From contig NZ_AUDG01000014.1 in NCBI RefSeq assembly GCF_000425345.1, forward strand, positions 1-64,000: a stretch of DNA of 64,000 nucleotides, in the 5' to 3' direction. This document shows, piece after piece, positions 52,718 to 59,915 of this stretch; the stretch's first letter is position 1, and each line of letters starts with the position of its first letter. The notes below the pieces were generated by a model. That model ran no database searches. It saw nothing but the letters and a program-made list of their open reading frames with translations, and had not been told where the DNA came from. The DNA comes from Rheinheimera baltica DSM 14885. Its GTDB lineage: Bacteria; Pseudomonadota; Gammaproteobacteria; Enterobacterales; Alteromonadaceae. The translations under genes were made by a program, and so were the position numbers.

Positions 52718-54781
52718 TTACCAGATTTTTACCCGCACTTTTTCATCGCGATACATACCATCGCCAGGTTTAACGTCATACGCCTGATAAAACTGCGGCA
52801 TGTTAGATAAGGTACCCAGCACTCGGTACATACCCGGAGAGTGTGGTCCGGTAATCATTTGTTGACGCAATGCTTCGTCACGGAATTTAATTCGCCATAC
52901 TTTCGCCCAACCTTTAAAGAAGCGCTGCTCTGGGGTAAAGCCGTCAATATTGAGGCCACTTTCGCCATTAAGTGAGTTTTGGTACGCCTTATACGACACC
53001 GTTAAGCCGCCTAAGTCAGCAATGTTTTCACCCAGCCCCAGTGCTCCTTGTAAATGCAGATCGTCGATGGGATTAAACGCACTATATTGATCAACCATTA
53101 ACTGAGCTCGTTGCTGAAACTGTGCGGCATCTTGCTCTGTCCACCAGTCGCGTAAGTTTCCATCACCGTCAGACCGGCGGCCCTGATCGTCAAATCCGTG
53201 CGTAAACTCGTGGCCAATAACGCCACCAATAGCACCGTAATTAACTGCATCATCGGCATCAACGTTAAAAAACGGCGGTTGCAAAATTGCAGCCGGGAAC
53301 ACAATTTCGTTCATGGTAGAACTGTAATAGGCATTTACTGTTTGCGGTGTCATGCCCCAGTCACTTCGATCAACCGGCTGACCTAGCCGACCAATAGTTC
53401 GCTGGTATTCACACTCTGCACTGCGGCGCAGGTTACCTATTAAATCGGCGGCATTAATTTCAACACAGCTGTAATCGCGCCACTTATCGGGATAGCCAAT
53501 TTTAGTATTAAACTTAGCTAACTTAATTTGTGCCTGCTTTTTAGTTACCGGGCTCATCCACTCCAGCTCATCGATAGACTGGCGAAACGCCACACGCAGG
53601 TTTTCAATCATCTTATCCATACGCGCTTTCGCTTCTGGCTTAAAGTATTGCTCTACATACTTTTTACCCACCATAAAACCAAGATTGGTATCAACCAAAC
53701 TAACCGCTCGTTTTTCGCGTGAACGTTGTTCTTTTAGCCCGTTTAAGGTCGCACCGTAAAAATCAAAGCTGGCGTCGACAAACGCCTTACTCAGGTTATT
53801 GGCATTGCTGCGCAGCAAGTGAAATGTTAAATACTGCTGCCATTGCGCCACTGGCGTTTCTGCTTGTAGCTTGGCAAACGCCGTAAAATAACTGGGTTGG
53901 CGAACCACCAGCTCACTAACGTCCCCAAGGCCAGCGGCGGTTAAAAAAGCGTGCCAGTCAAAGCCTGGAGCCAGGGCAGTTAGCTCTGTCACCGTTAGCT
54001 TATTGTAGGTTGCATTACGATTACGGTTTTCTATGCGTGACCAATGATTAGTGGCAATTTGCTTTTCTAATGCGACAATATTTGCCGCAGCTTGTTGAGC
54101 ATTTTCCATACCTGCAAGCGTCCACAAGGTGGCAATAAACGCTTGATATTTATTCAGCAGCTCTACGGAGCGCGGATCGTCTTTTAAATAGTAATCACGG
54201 TCTGGTAAACCAAGACCACTTTGTGAAGCGCCGGTGATGTATTGGGTTGATTGCTTTTGATCCTGACCAACATACACCACCACTGGTGTACCAACACGAT
54301 AGCGCTGCCAACTGCCCCACAATTCGGTTAAATCTGCATGTGTTTTAATATTTTCGATGCTGGCTAGCTCGCCACGTAGTGGGTTTAACCCCAACACTTC
54401 AGCACGCTCTTCATCGAGAAATGACTGATATAAGTCAGCAATTTTTTGTTCATCTGAGCCAGCGCTATGTTGCTCATCCGCCAGTTGCTGCACAATAGCC
54501 AAAACCTGTTGTTCTGCATTTTCGCGCAATTCATCAAAACTTCCCCAGCGGGCTTTATCGGCTGGGATCTCAGTTTTGTCGAGCCAGCTACCATTTACAT
54601 AACGGAAAAAATCTTGCTGAGGCACCACGGTGGTGTCCATATTAGCCAGTTCAATACCTGAACTTAAGCCTGATGATTGCTGCTGCACAACGGTGCTGTC
54701 CTTGGTAGCCGTACTGTTTGAGCAAGACGCCAAACCCAATGCCAGCGCTATACTTAGCGCCACTGTGGTGAGTTTCTTCAT
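52718..54781 (-). CDS. M13-family zinc metallopeptidase lipoprotein (PepO/neprilysin type)
   Basis: A 687-residue lipoprotein (lipobox LASC near residue 20) located in the envelope. The N-terminal M13 domain starts with MDTTVVPQQDFFRYVNGSWL. The catalytic zinc site is His524-Glu-x-x-His528 (VIGHEFTHGFDDQG), with the third ligand Glu in LGENIADLGGL and the substrate-binding NAYYSSTMNEIVFPAAILQPPFF block upstream. All are intact and the length is standard. It cuts oligopeptides up to about 40 residues. It is a single gene, convergent with the beta-barrel gene and divergent from the DUF350 operon. Confidence 0.93.
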   Translation of the reverse strand: MKKLTTVALSIALALGLASCSNSTATKDSTVVQQQSSGLSSGIELANMDTTVVPQQDFFRYVNGSWLDKTEIPADKARWGSFDELRENAEQQVLAIVQQLADEQHSAGSDEQKIADLYQSFLDEERAEVLGLNPLRGELASIENIKTHADLTELWGSWQRYRVGTPVVVYVGQDQKQSTQYITGASQSGLGLPDRDYYLKDDPRSVELLNKYQAFIATLWTLAGMENAQQAAANIVALEKQIATNHWSRIENRNRNATYNKLTVTELTALAPGFDWHAFLTAAGLGDVSELVVRQPSYFTAFAKLQAETPVAQWQQYLTFHLLRSNANNLSKAFVDASFDFYGATLNGLKEQRSREKRAVSLVDTNLGFMVGKKYVEQYFKPEAKARMDKMIENLRVAFRQSIDELEWMSPVTKKQAQIKLAKFNTKIGYPDKWRDYSCVEINAADLIGNLRRSAECEYQRTIGRLGQPVDRSDWGMTPQTVNAYYSSTMNEIVFPAAILQPPFFNVDADDAVNYGAIGGVIGHEFTHGFDDQGRRSDGDGNLRDWWTEQDAAQFQQRAQLMVDQYSAFNPIDDLHLQGALGLGENIADLGGLTVSYKAYQNSLNGESGLNIDGFTPEQRFFKGWAKVWRIKFRDEALRQQMITGPHSPGMYRVLGTLSNMPQFYQAYDVKPGDGMYRDEKVRVKIW

Positions 54782-55009
54782 GTGTTATTCCTGGTTATTA
54801 TTTCTATTTGTTATATGTATTTGTTATTTCTGTGTGTTCATGGTTTTAACATTGCCCAGTGTAGGAGCAAGATTATTGCTGTAAAGCTATTAAGGGGTAA
54901 TTCGGCCACCGGCTGCGACAAATAACCGATAAAAGCAAACCGATATAACTTGAACTACGCAGCGATTTTGCGCAGGATCACCAGCGAATAGTTAATTATA
55001 GGAATTACC

Positions 55010-55423
55010 ATGCTAGACACTGCCTTAACATCTCTTACCGGATTGCCTGCATTTGCTGCCTACTTTGTGCTGGCAGTTGTGTTATTACTGGTTTTTGTCC
55101 GGCTATATACCTGGGTAACACCACATGACGAGTTTGGTTTAATTCGTGCCAATAATTCAGCAGCAGCGTTAGCATTTGGTGGTGCATTAATCGGCTTCGC
55201 CTGGCCACTCTCCAGTGCGATAACCCACTCCATGTCGTTGTTAGATTGTGCGATTTGGGGCGCAATCGCTTTAGTCGTGCAGGTACTGACTTTTCTGCTA
55301 ACAAGTGCAGCACTAAAACAGCTACCTCAGCGTATTACTCAAGGTGAGCTGGCAGCGGGCATCTTCTCTGCAGCCTGTTCAATTTCGGTCGGTATGCTAA
55401 ACGCCGCCTGCATGAGCTATTAA
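55010..55423 (+). CDS. DUF350 family inner-membrane protein (YjfL-like)
   Basis: A 137-residue protein with four membrane helices (about 13-32, 50-70, 80-100, 112-135). DUF350 strings are VRLYTWVTPHDEFGLIRANNSAAALAFGGALIGFAWPL and DCAIWGAIALVVQVLTFLL. An AGGA ribosome site precedes the ATG. It heads a three-gene operon with a DUF1190 lipoprotein and a glutathionylspermidine-synthase-like ATP-grasp protein, the same set as E. coli yjfL-yjfM-yjfC. The function of the set is unresolved; an envelope-related role is usual speculation. Confidence 0.88.
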   Translation: MLDTALTSLTGLPAFAAYFVLAVVLLLVFVRLYTWVTPHDEFGLIRANNSAAALAFGGALIGFAWPLSSAITHSMSLLDCAIWGAIALVVQVLTFLLTSAALKQLPQRITQGELAAGIFSAACSISVGMLNAACMSY

Positions 55424-55433
55424 GGAGTACCAC

Positions 55434-56081
55434 ATGAGTAAGCAATTTAAACGTAGTAAAACCGCCCGTTTAATTATGATGGTGCCTGCTGCAAGTATGG
55501 TGTTGGCCGGCTGTGGCGAGAAACCTGTAGACGTTCAGGTATTTAACACGCCTGACGAATGCGCGGCTTACTATAATCCGCCGGCAGAATGCCAAGCGGC
55601 CTTTGCAGAGGCTAAGGCGCTGCACCCGCAAGTTGCCCCGCGTTACGCCAACAAGCAGGAATGCGAAACAGACTTTGGTCTCGGCCAATGTGAAACCGCG
55701 CCAGTGCTTACGGCAAATAATACGTCGTCAGCCAGTGTTAACGAGCAGCCACAGCAACAAAGCCAACAGAGCAGTGGTTTTTTTATGCCGATGATGATGG
55801 GCTTTATGGCGGGACAAATGCTAAACCGCGGTGGCATGGCCAGCGCGCCACAGCAACAAACGGCTAATGCCAGCCGCAGCCCTGTTGCCAACCAACCGCT
55901 ATATAAATCCCGTGATGATCGCAGTACATTTCGTACCGCTACCAACACAGCGGTAGCCTCTCAACCTGGCGCTACCAGTATTCGCCCGTCTGCAGTTCAA
56001 CCAAAGCCTGCCGCCATGGCGCGCCGGGGTGGCTTTGGTGCCCAAGCGGCGAAACGCAGTAGCAGCAGTTATGGTGGATAA
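55434..56081 (+). CDS. DUF1190 family lipoprotein (YgiB/YjfM-like)
   Basis: A 215-residue lipoprotein (lipobox LAGC near residue 26). The DUF1190 part (about 35-90) has VQVFNTPDECAAYYNPPAECQAAFAEA and RYANKQECETDFGLGQCE, with paired cysteines likely to form disulfides. A low-complexity tail rich in Gln, Ser, Met and Gly follows (FFMPMMMGFMAGQMLNRGG) and ends SSSSYGG, as in YgiB. It sits 10 bases after the DUF350 gene and six before the ATP-grasp gene, so the three are co-transcribed. The molecular function is unknown. Confidence 0.88.
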   Translation: MSKQFKRSKTARLIMMVPAASMVLAGCGEKPVDVQVFNTPDECAAYYNPPAECQAAFAEAKALHPQVAPRYANKQECETDFGLGQCETAPVLTANNTSSASVNEQPQQQSQQSSGFFMPMMMGFMAGQMLNRGGMASAPQQQTANASRSPVANQPLYKSRDDRSTFRTATNTAVASQPGATSIRPSAVQPKPAAMARRGGFGAQAAKRSSSSYGG

Positions 56082-56087
56082 CCTAAT

Positions 56088-57236
56088 ATGAAGCGGATTA
56101 ACAGTAACCCCAGACCCGGCTGGAAAGCCTTTGCCGAAAGCGTCGGCTTTAACTTTCATACCTTTGACGGTGAGCCTTACTGGGATGAAACCGCCTACTA
56201 TCAGTTTACTCTGTCTCAAATAGAACACGATCTGGAAGCTCCAACCGAAGAGTTGCATCAGATGGCGCTGGATTTAGTCGATGATATTGTCAACGATGAG
56301 CAGAAGCTGCAACAACTGGCTATACCTCAACGTTTTTGGGATACGGTGCGCCAAAGCTGGCACAGCCAACAACCCCACCTTTATGGCAGGATGGATTTCA
56401 GCTATAACGGCACTGGCCCTGCCAAGCTGCTAGAGCTAAATTACGATACACCTACCTCCTTATATGAAACCGGCTTTTTTCAGTGGGTTTGGTTAGAAGA
56501 CCAATTAATGCGAGGCGAGCTGCCACAGGGCGCCGACCAGTTCAACTCACTACAGGATAAGTTGCAGCAAGCTTTCAGCGAGCTTAGCCTGCCACAACCA
56601 TTCTACTTTGCCAGCGTCACTGAAAGCATAGAAGACAAAGGCACCGTTGATTACCTAATGGATATCGCACTGCAAGCCGGGGTTAATTGCCGCTATCTGC
56701 AGCTTGAACAATTAGGCGATATTGATGGCCAGCTGGTTGATTTAGACGGTTTTCCAATTCACGGTTTATTTAAATTGTACCCGTGGGAATTTATGTTGCA
56801 GGAAGAGTTTTCCAGCACCCTACTCACCAGCCAAACCCAATTTATTGAACCGTTGTGGAAATGCCTGTTATCCAACAAAGGCATATTGCCTTTGCTGTGG
56901 CAAAAATATCAGGGACACCCTAACCTTTTACCCGCTTTTTTTGACGATGGCAGTGCATTACAAAGTGGTTGGGTTCGCAAACCACTTTTCTCACGCGAAG
57001 GCGCCAATATTGAGTTGGTTGATAGTAGCGGTAAGGTGTTAAAACAAGATGGTCCCTACAACGACAGCGGTTATATCCGTCAGGCATTAGCTTCTTTGCC
57101 GCAGTTTGACGACAACTATACGCTAATTGGCAGTTGGGTCGTGGGTGACAGTGCAGCCGGTATCTGCATTCGTGAAGATAACAGCCCTATTACCAAAGAC
57201 AGCTCGCGTTTTTTACCGCATATTATTGTCGACTGA
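56088..57236 (+). CDS. Glutathionylspermidine-synthase-like ATP-grasp protein (YgiC/YjfC)
   Basis: A 382-residue cytoplasmic protein of the GSP_synth family. Landmarks are PRPGWKAFAESVGFNFHTFDGEPYWDE (about 7-33), GRMDFSYNGTGPAKLLELNYDTPTSLYETGFFQW, then PLLWQKYQGHPNLLPA and VRKPLFSREGANIEL. The C-terminus has GSWVVGDSAAGICIREDNSPITKDSSRFLPH. It matches YgiC/YjfC in length and lacks the amidase half of E. coli Gss. It should form an ATP-dependent amide bond, but YgiC and YjfC do not show clear glutathionylspermidine synthase activity, so the substrate is open. It is last in the DUF350/DUF1190 operon. Confidence 0.88.
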   Translation: MKRINSNPRPGWKAFAESVGFNFHTFDGEPYWDETAYYQFTLSQIEHDLEAPTEELHQMALDLVDDIVNDEQKLQQLAIPQRFWDTVRQSWHSQQPHLYGRMDFSYNGTGPAKLLELNYDTPTSLYETGFFQWVWLEDQLMRGELPQGADQFNSLQDKLQQAFSELSLPQPFYFASVTESIEDKGTVDYLMDIALQAGVNCRYLQLEQLGDIDGQLVDLDGFPIHGLFKLYPWEFMLQEEFSSTLLTSQTQFIEPLWKCLLSNKGILPLLWQKYQGHPNLLPAFFDDGSALQSGWVRKPLFSREGANIELVDSSGKVLKQDGPYNDSGYIRQALASLPQFDDNYTLIGSWVVGDSAAGICIREDNSPITKDSSRFLPHIIVD

Positions 57237-57240
57237 TACT

Positions 57241-57283
57241 TAACAATGCGTAAGGCGGTATTGCATTCCCTTGCGCATTGTTA
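57241..57283 (+). terminator. Long hairpin after the DUF350/DUF1190/ATP-grasp operon
   Basis: TAACAATGCG (57241-57250) pairs perfectly with CGCATTGTTA (57274-57283), and AAGG with CCTT can continue inward. No T run follows, so it may be a Rho-independent terminator of weak type or an RNA-end stabiliser. Confidence 0.5.
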
Positions 57284-57418
57284 ACACCTTTCCCTATAAC
57301 ACTTATTTTGGCCCGATCATCTGTAAAAATATCGTCATCTCTTTGTAAAAAGATTTCTCTTAATTTCAACTATTTACACTTCAATCAAATAAATATCATA
57401 AAAAAATCTTGTTGATTT

Positions 57419-57436
57419 TTTGACAACGCTGTCATT
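57419..57436. promoter_or_regulatory. NagR-like operator upstream of the first chitinase gene
   Basis: TTTGACAACGCTGTCATT contains TGACAACGCTGTCA (57421-57434), which fits every core position of the NagR consensus I remember for Shewanella (TGACARCGYTGTCA). It lies 165 bases before the chitinase start in a 362-base gap that is otherwise AT-rich and without a visible gene. GlcNAc-6-P-responsive repression of chitin genes is the expected role. Confidence 0.65.
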
Positions 57437-57598
57437 TTTGTCATATTCAGCATTGCTCATTTTTCAAACAGCATGGAGCAATATTGTCGGGCGGGAAATA
57501 AATAAAATGTGCAATTCAAAGCGTTGTTCGACTGCAGTAAAGTGCAGTGCAACCCCAATAAAAAAATAACTACATAAGCAACACCATTGGAGGAAGTT

Positions 57599-59737
57599 AT
57601 GTTTAAACATGCAGTTAAAGGCTGTGGTGGTATTTCACTACTGCTGCTCGCCGCCAGTATTCAGGCCGCGACACCTAATGCCCCGGTTATCAGTTGGATG
57701 GCAACAGACTACACCCTGCAAAACGGTAGTGTGCAGGTACCTGTTCGCTGGGATATGTGGTGGGGTACCAATGGAAACAAGTGGTATTTAGCCAAAAATG
57801 ACAGCGCTGTCTTTGATGGTAGCCTTAGTATCAACGGCCAGAATGCGCAAAACGGTAGCACTAGCTTACTAATCACCCAACCTGGCAGTTATCAGCTGCA
57901 AGTCACGTTGTGTCAGGTGAATGGTGCGACTGAGGAATGTGCACAAAGTGGCATAACAACTATTAATGTAAGCGGTAATGCTGGCACTGACCCGGTTGAT
58001 CCTGACCCTATAGACCCGGATCCAATCGACCCTGATCCGGTTGACCCAGATCCAGTAGACCCTGGCCCAATTGACCCAACTGCACCGGCCAAGCCAGCAT
58101 TTGGCTGGAGTGAAAATAGCGTTACGCTAACCGGCGCTAGTGTCAGCTTAAACCTGGCTTGGAATATGTGGTGGGGCAACAATGGCAATCTGTGGCAGCT
58201 AAAGCAAAACGGTACCGTAGTGCATAGCGCCAGCCTTAGCAGCGCCAGTCCGGCAGCACAAAGTGGCAGCCATAGTGTCAATTTCACCAGCACTGGCAGT
58301 TATGACTTTGTTATCAGCCTGTGCCAACAAAGCAGCGATGCACTGCTGTGCACCGACAGCGACGTAAAAACCGTTAATGTGGTGTCAGGTTCCGGTGGCG
58401 GCGATAATGGTGGTGGTGACGGCAGCTTCGATCCCTGGACTGATCTGGATATGACCGCCTGGCCACATCCGTTAAAGCAAAATAACGTGGCTTATAACAA
58501 CACTACCGGTAAAAAAGTCGGTGCTTATTTTGTTGAATGGGGTGTTTATGGCCGCGCCTTTAATGCTGCCGATATTCCAGCAAAAAACCTCACCCACATT
58601 TATTATGGTTTTATCCCGCTATGTGGCGACAACCCGTCATTACAAGCCGCTAATCCGCAAGGGTATGCTGCGCTTAACAGCCAATGTGCCGGCAAACCAG
58701 ACTATTCTGTGGTAGTGCATGATAAATTTGCAGCACTGGAAAAAGGCTACCCAGGTGATGTGTGGGATCAACCAATCCGCGGTATTTTTGCTGAACTGTA
58801 CCGGCTTAAACAAGCGCACCCGCATATCAAAATTCTACCTTCTGTTGGCGGCTGGACCTTATCTGATCCGTTGTATCAGGTGGGCGTAGACCCAGCAGCA
58901 CGAGCGGTGTTTATTGATTCGATTATCGATTTTATCCGCACCTACGACTTCTTTGACGGCATTGATATCGACTGGGAATTCCCAGGTGGCGGCGGCGCAA
59001 CACCAGAGCTTGGCAGTGCACAGGATGGTGCCGGTTTCGCCACCTTAATGCAGGAACTGCGCGCAGCATTGGATGCACTTGAGGTAGAAACCGGTCGCGA
59101 ATATGAATTAGCGGCGGCAATGTCTGGCGGTGTGGAGAAACTCAGTGTGGTGGACTGGGAAGATGCCGCACCACATATGGATTACATCAACCTGATGACC
59201 TACGACTACTATGGCGCCTGGAACGGCGTACTAGGCCATCAAACCGGACTATATCCATCACCGAACTCACCCATTGTTGGCTTTAGCGCCGATGAAGCAG
59301 TGCAGTACCTGCTAAACCGTAGCGTTCCAGCGGGGAAAATTGCCTTAGGTGCCGCTATGTATGGTCGCGGCTGGCAGAATGTGTCGGATACCACCGGGGG
59401 CAATCCGTTCACCGGCACTGGTGGCGATGGCATTACCGGCGGTTGGGAGCGCGGCATTATGGACTACAAAAAAATCGAAGCCGATTTTATGGGCGGGCCC
59501 GATGCCAGCGGCGTTAACGGCTTTACTGTGGGCTGGGATGATACCGCCAAAGCCAGTTATGTCTGGAACCCGACGACCAATACGTTGATTAGTATTGATA
59601 CCAAGCGTTCGGTGCGTGAAAAAGGCGCATACATACTTCAGCATCAACTGGGGGGTATTTTCGCCTGGGAAATTGATGCCGACAATGGCCATATTTTAAA
59701 TGCGATGCACGAAGGCTTAGGCCATCCGCAGCAATAA
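57599..59737 (+). CDS. Secreted GH18 chitinase with two ChiA-N-type Ig domains
   Basis: A 712-residue secreted endo/exo-chitinase. A signal peptide (about 1-23, ending SIQA) is followed by two copies of the ChitinaseA-N immunoglobulin-like domain (about 25-125 and 160-270), each with the string MWWG-x-NGN that guides chitin chains. They are joined by an Asp-Pro repeat linker (about 130-160), with a Gly-rich linker after. The GH18 barrel (about 300-712) has SVGGWTLSD and the catalytic DGIDIDWEFPGG with acid Glu460. It also has MTYDYYGAWN and GGIFAWEIDADNG near the end. Serratia ChiA has one ChiN domain, so the duplication is notable. GGAGG lies five bases before the ATG; the TTG four codons earlier is not the start. 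A NagR-like operator is upstream. It is the first of three chitin genes. Confidence 0.93.
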   Translation: MFKHAVKGCGGISLLLLAASIQAATPNAPVISWMATDYTLQNGSVQVPVRWDMWWGTNGNKWYLAKNDSAVFDGSLSINGQNAQNGSTSLLITQPGSYQLQVTLCQVNGATEECAQSGITTINVSGNAGTDPVDPDPIDPDPIDPDPVDPDPVDPGPIDPTAPAKPAFGWSENSVTLTGASVSLNLAWNMWWGNNGNLWQLKQNGTVVHSASLSSASPAAQSGSHSVNFTSTGSYDFVISLCQQSSDALLCTDSDVKTVNVVSGSGGGDNGGGDGSFDPWTDLDMTAWPHPLKQNNVAYNNTTGKKVGAYFVEWGVYGRAFNAADIPAKNLTHIYYGFIPLCGDNPSLQAANPQGYAALNSQCAGKPDYSVVVHDKFAALEKGYPGDVWDQPIRGIFAELYRLKQAHPHIKILPSVGGWTLSDPLYQVGVDPAARAVFIDSIIDFIRTYDFFDGIDIDWEFPGGGGATPELGSAQDGAGFATLMQELRAALDALEVETGREYELAAAMSGGVEKLSVVDWEDAAPHMDYINLMTYDYYGAWNGVLGHQTGLYPSPNSPIVGFSADEAVQYLLNRSVPAGKIALGAAMYGRGWQNVSDTTGGNPFTGTGGDGITGGWERGIMDYKKIEADFMGGPDASGVNGFTVGWDDTAKASYVWNPTTNTLISIDTKRSVREKGAYILQHQLGGIFAWEIDADNGHILNAMHEGLGHPQQ

Positions 59738-59805
59738 CTGATATTGCCGACTGGTTGTCGCAGCGAAGTATAGCGAGAACCGGCTTGCTTTAAACCAACC
59801 GTTGC

Positions 59806-59862
59806 AGCCCCGGATGGGCGGAAACGAGCCTACATGGATGTATTTACGGCGTGTTGGTGTGA
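59806..59862. repeat. Possible dispersed intergenic repeat fragment
   Basis: The gap 59738-59915 contains GGGCGGAAACGAGCC, CTACATGGATGTATTTACGG and CGTGTTGGTG. These strings resemble short intergenic repeat units I recall from several gammaproteobacterial genomes. The second chitin gap (62583-62730) has comparable GC-rich unannotated sequence. No second copy is found within the window, so the repeat nature is a weak inference. Confidence 0.25.
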
Positions 59863-59915
59863 GTAAGCCGATTCGACCCGAAGCAACCTGACTCGGCATT
59901 TTGCAGGAGTTAATG

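Noticed and set aside
55035-55948. Leftward frames opposite the DUF350/DUF1190 genes
   Set aside because: They lack ribosome sites and recognisable domains, and the sense strand matches known families.
57990-58085. Tandem Asp-Pro-coding repeats as a CRISPR or DNA repeat array
   Set aside because: They are in frame inside the chitinase and encode a flexible interdomain linker; the PDPEPDP stretch at 60160-60240 is the same kind of linker.
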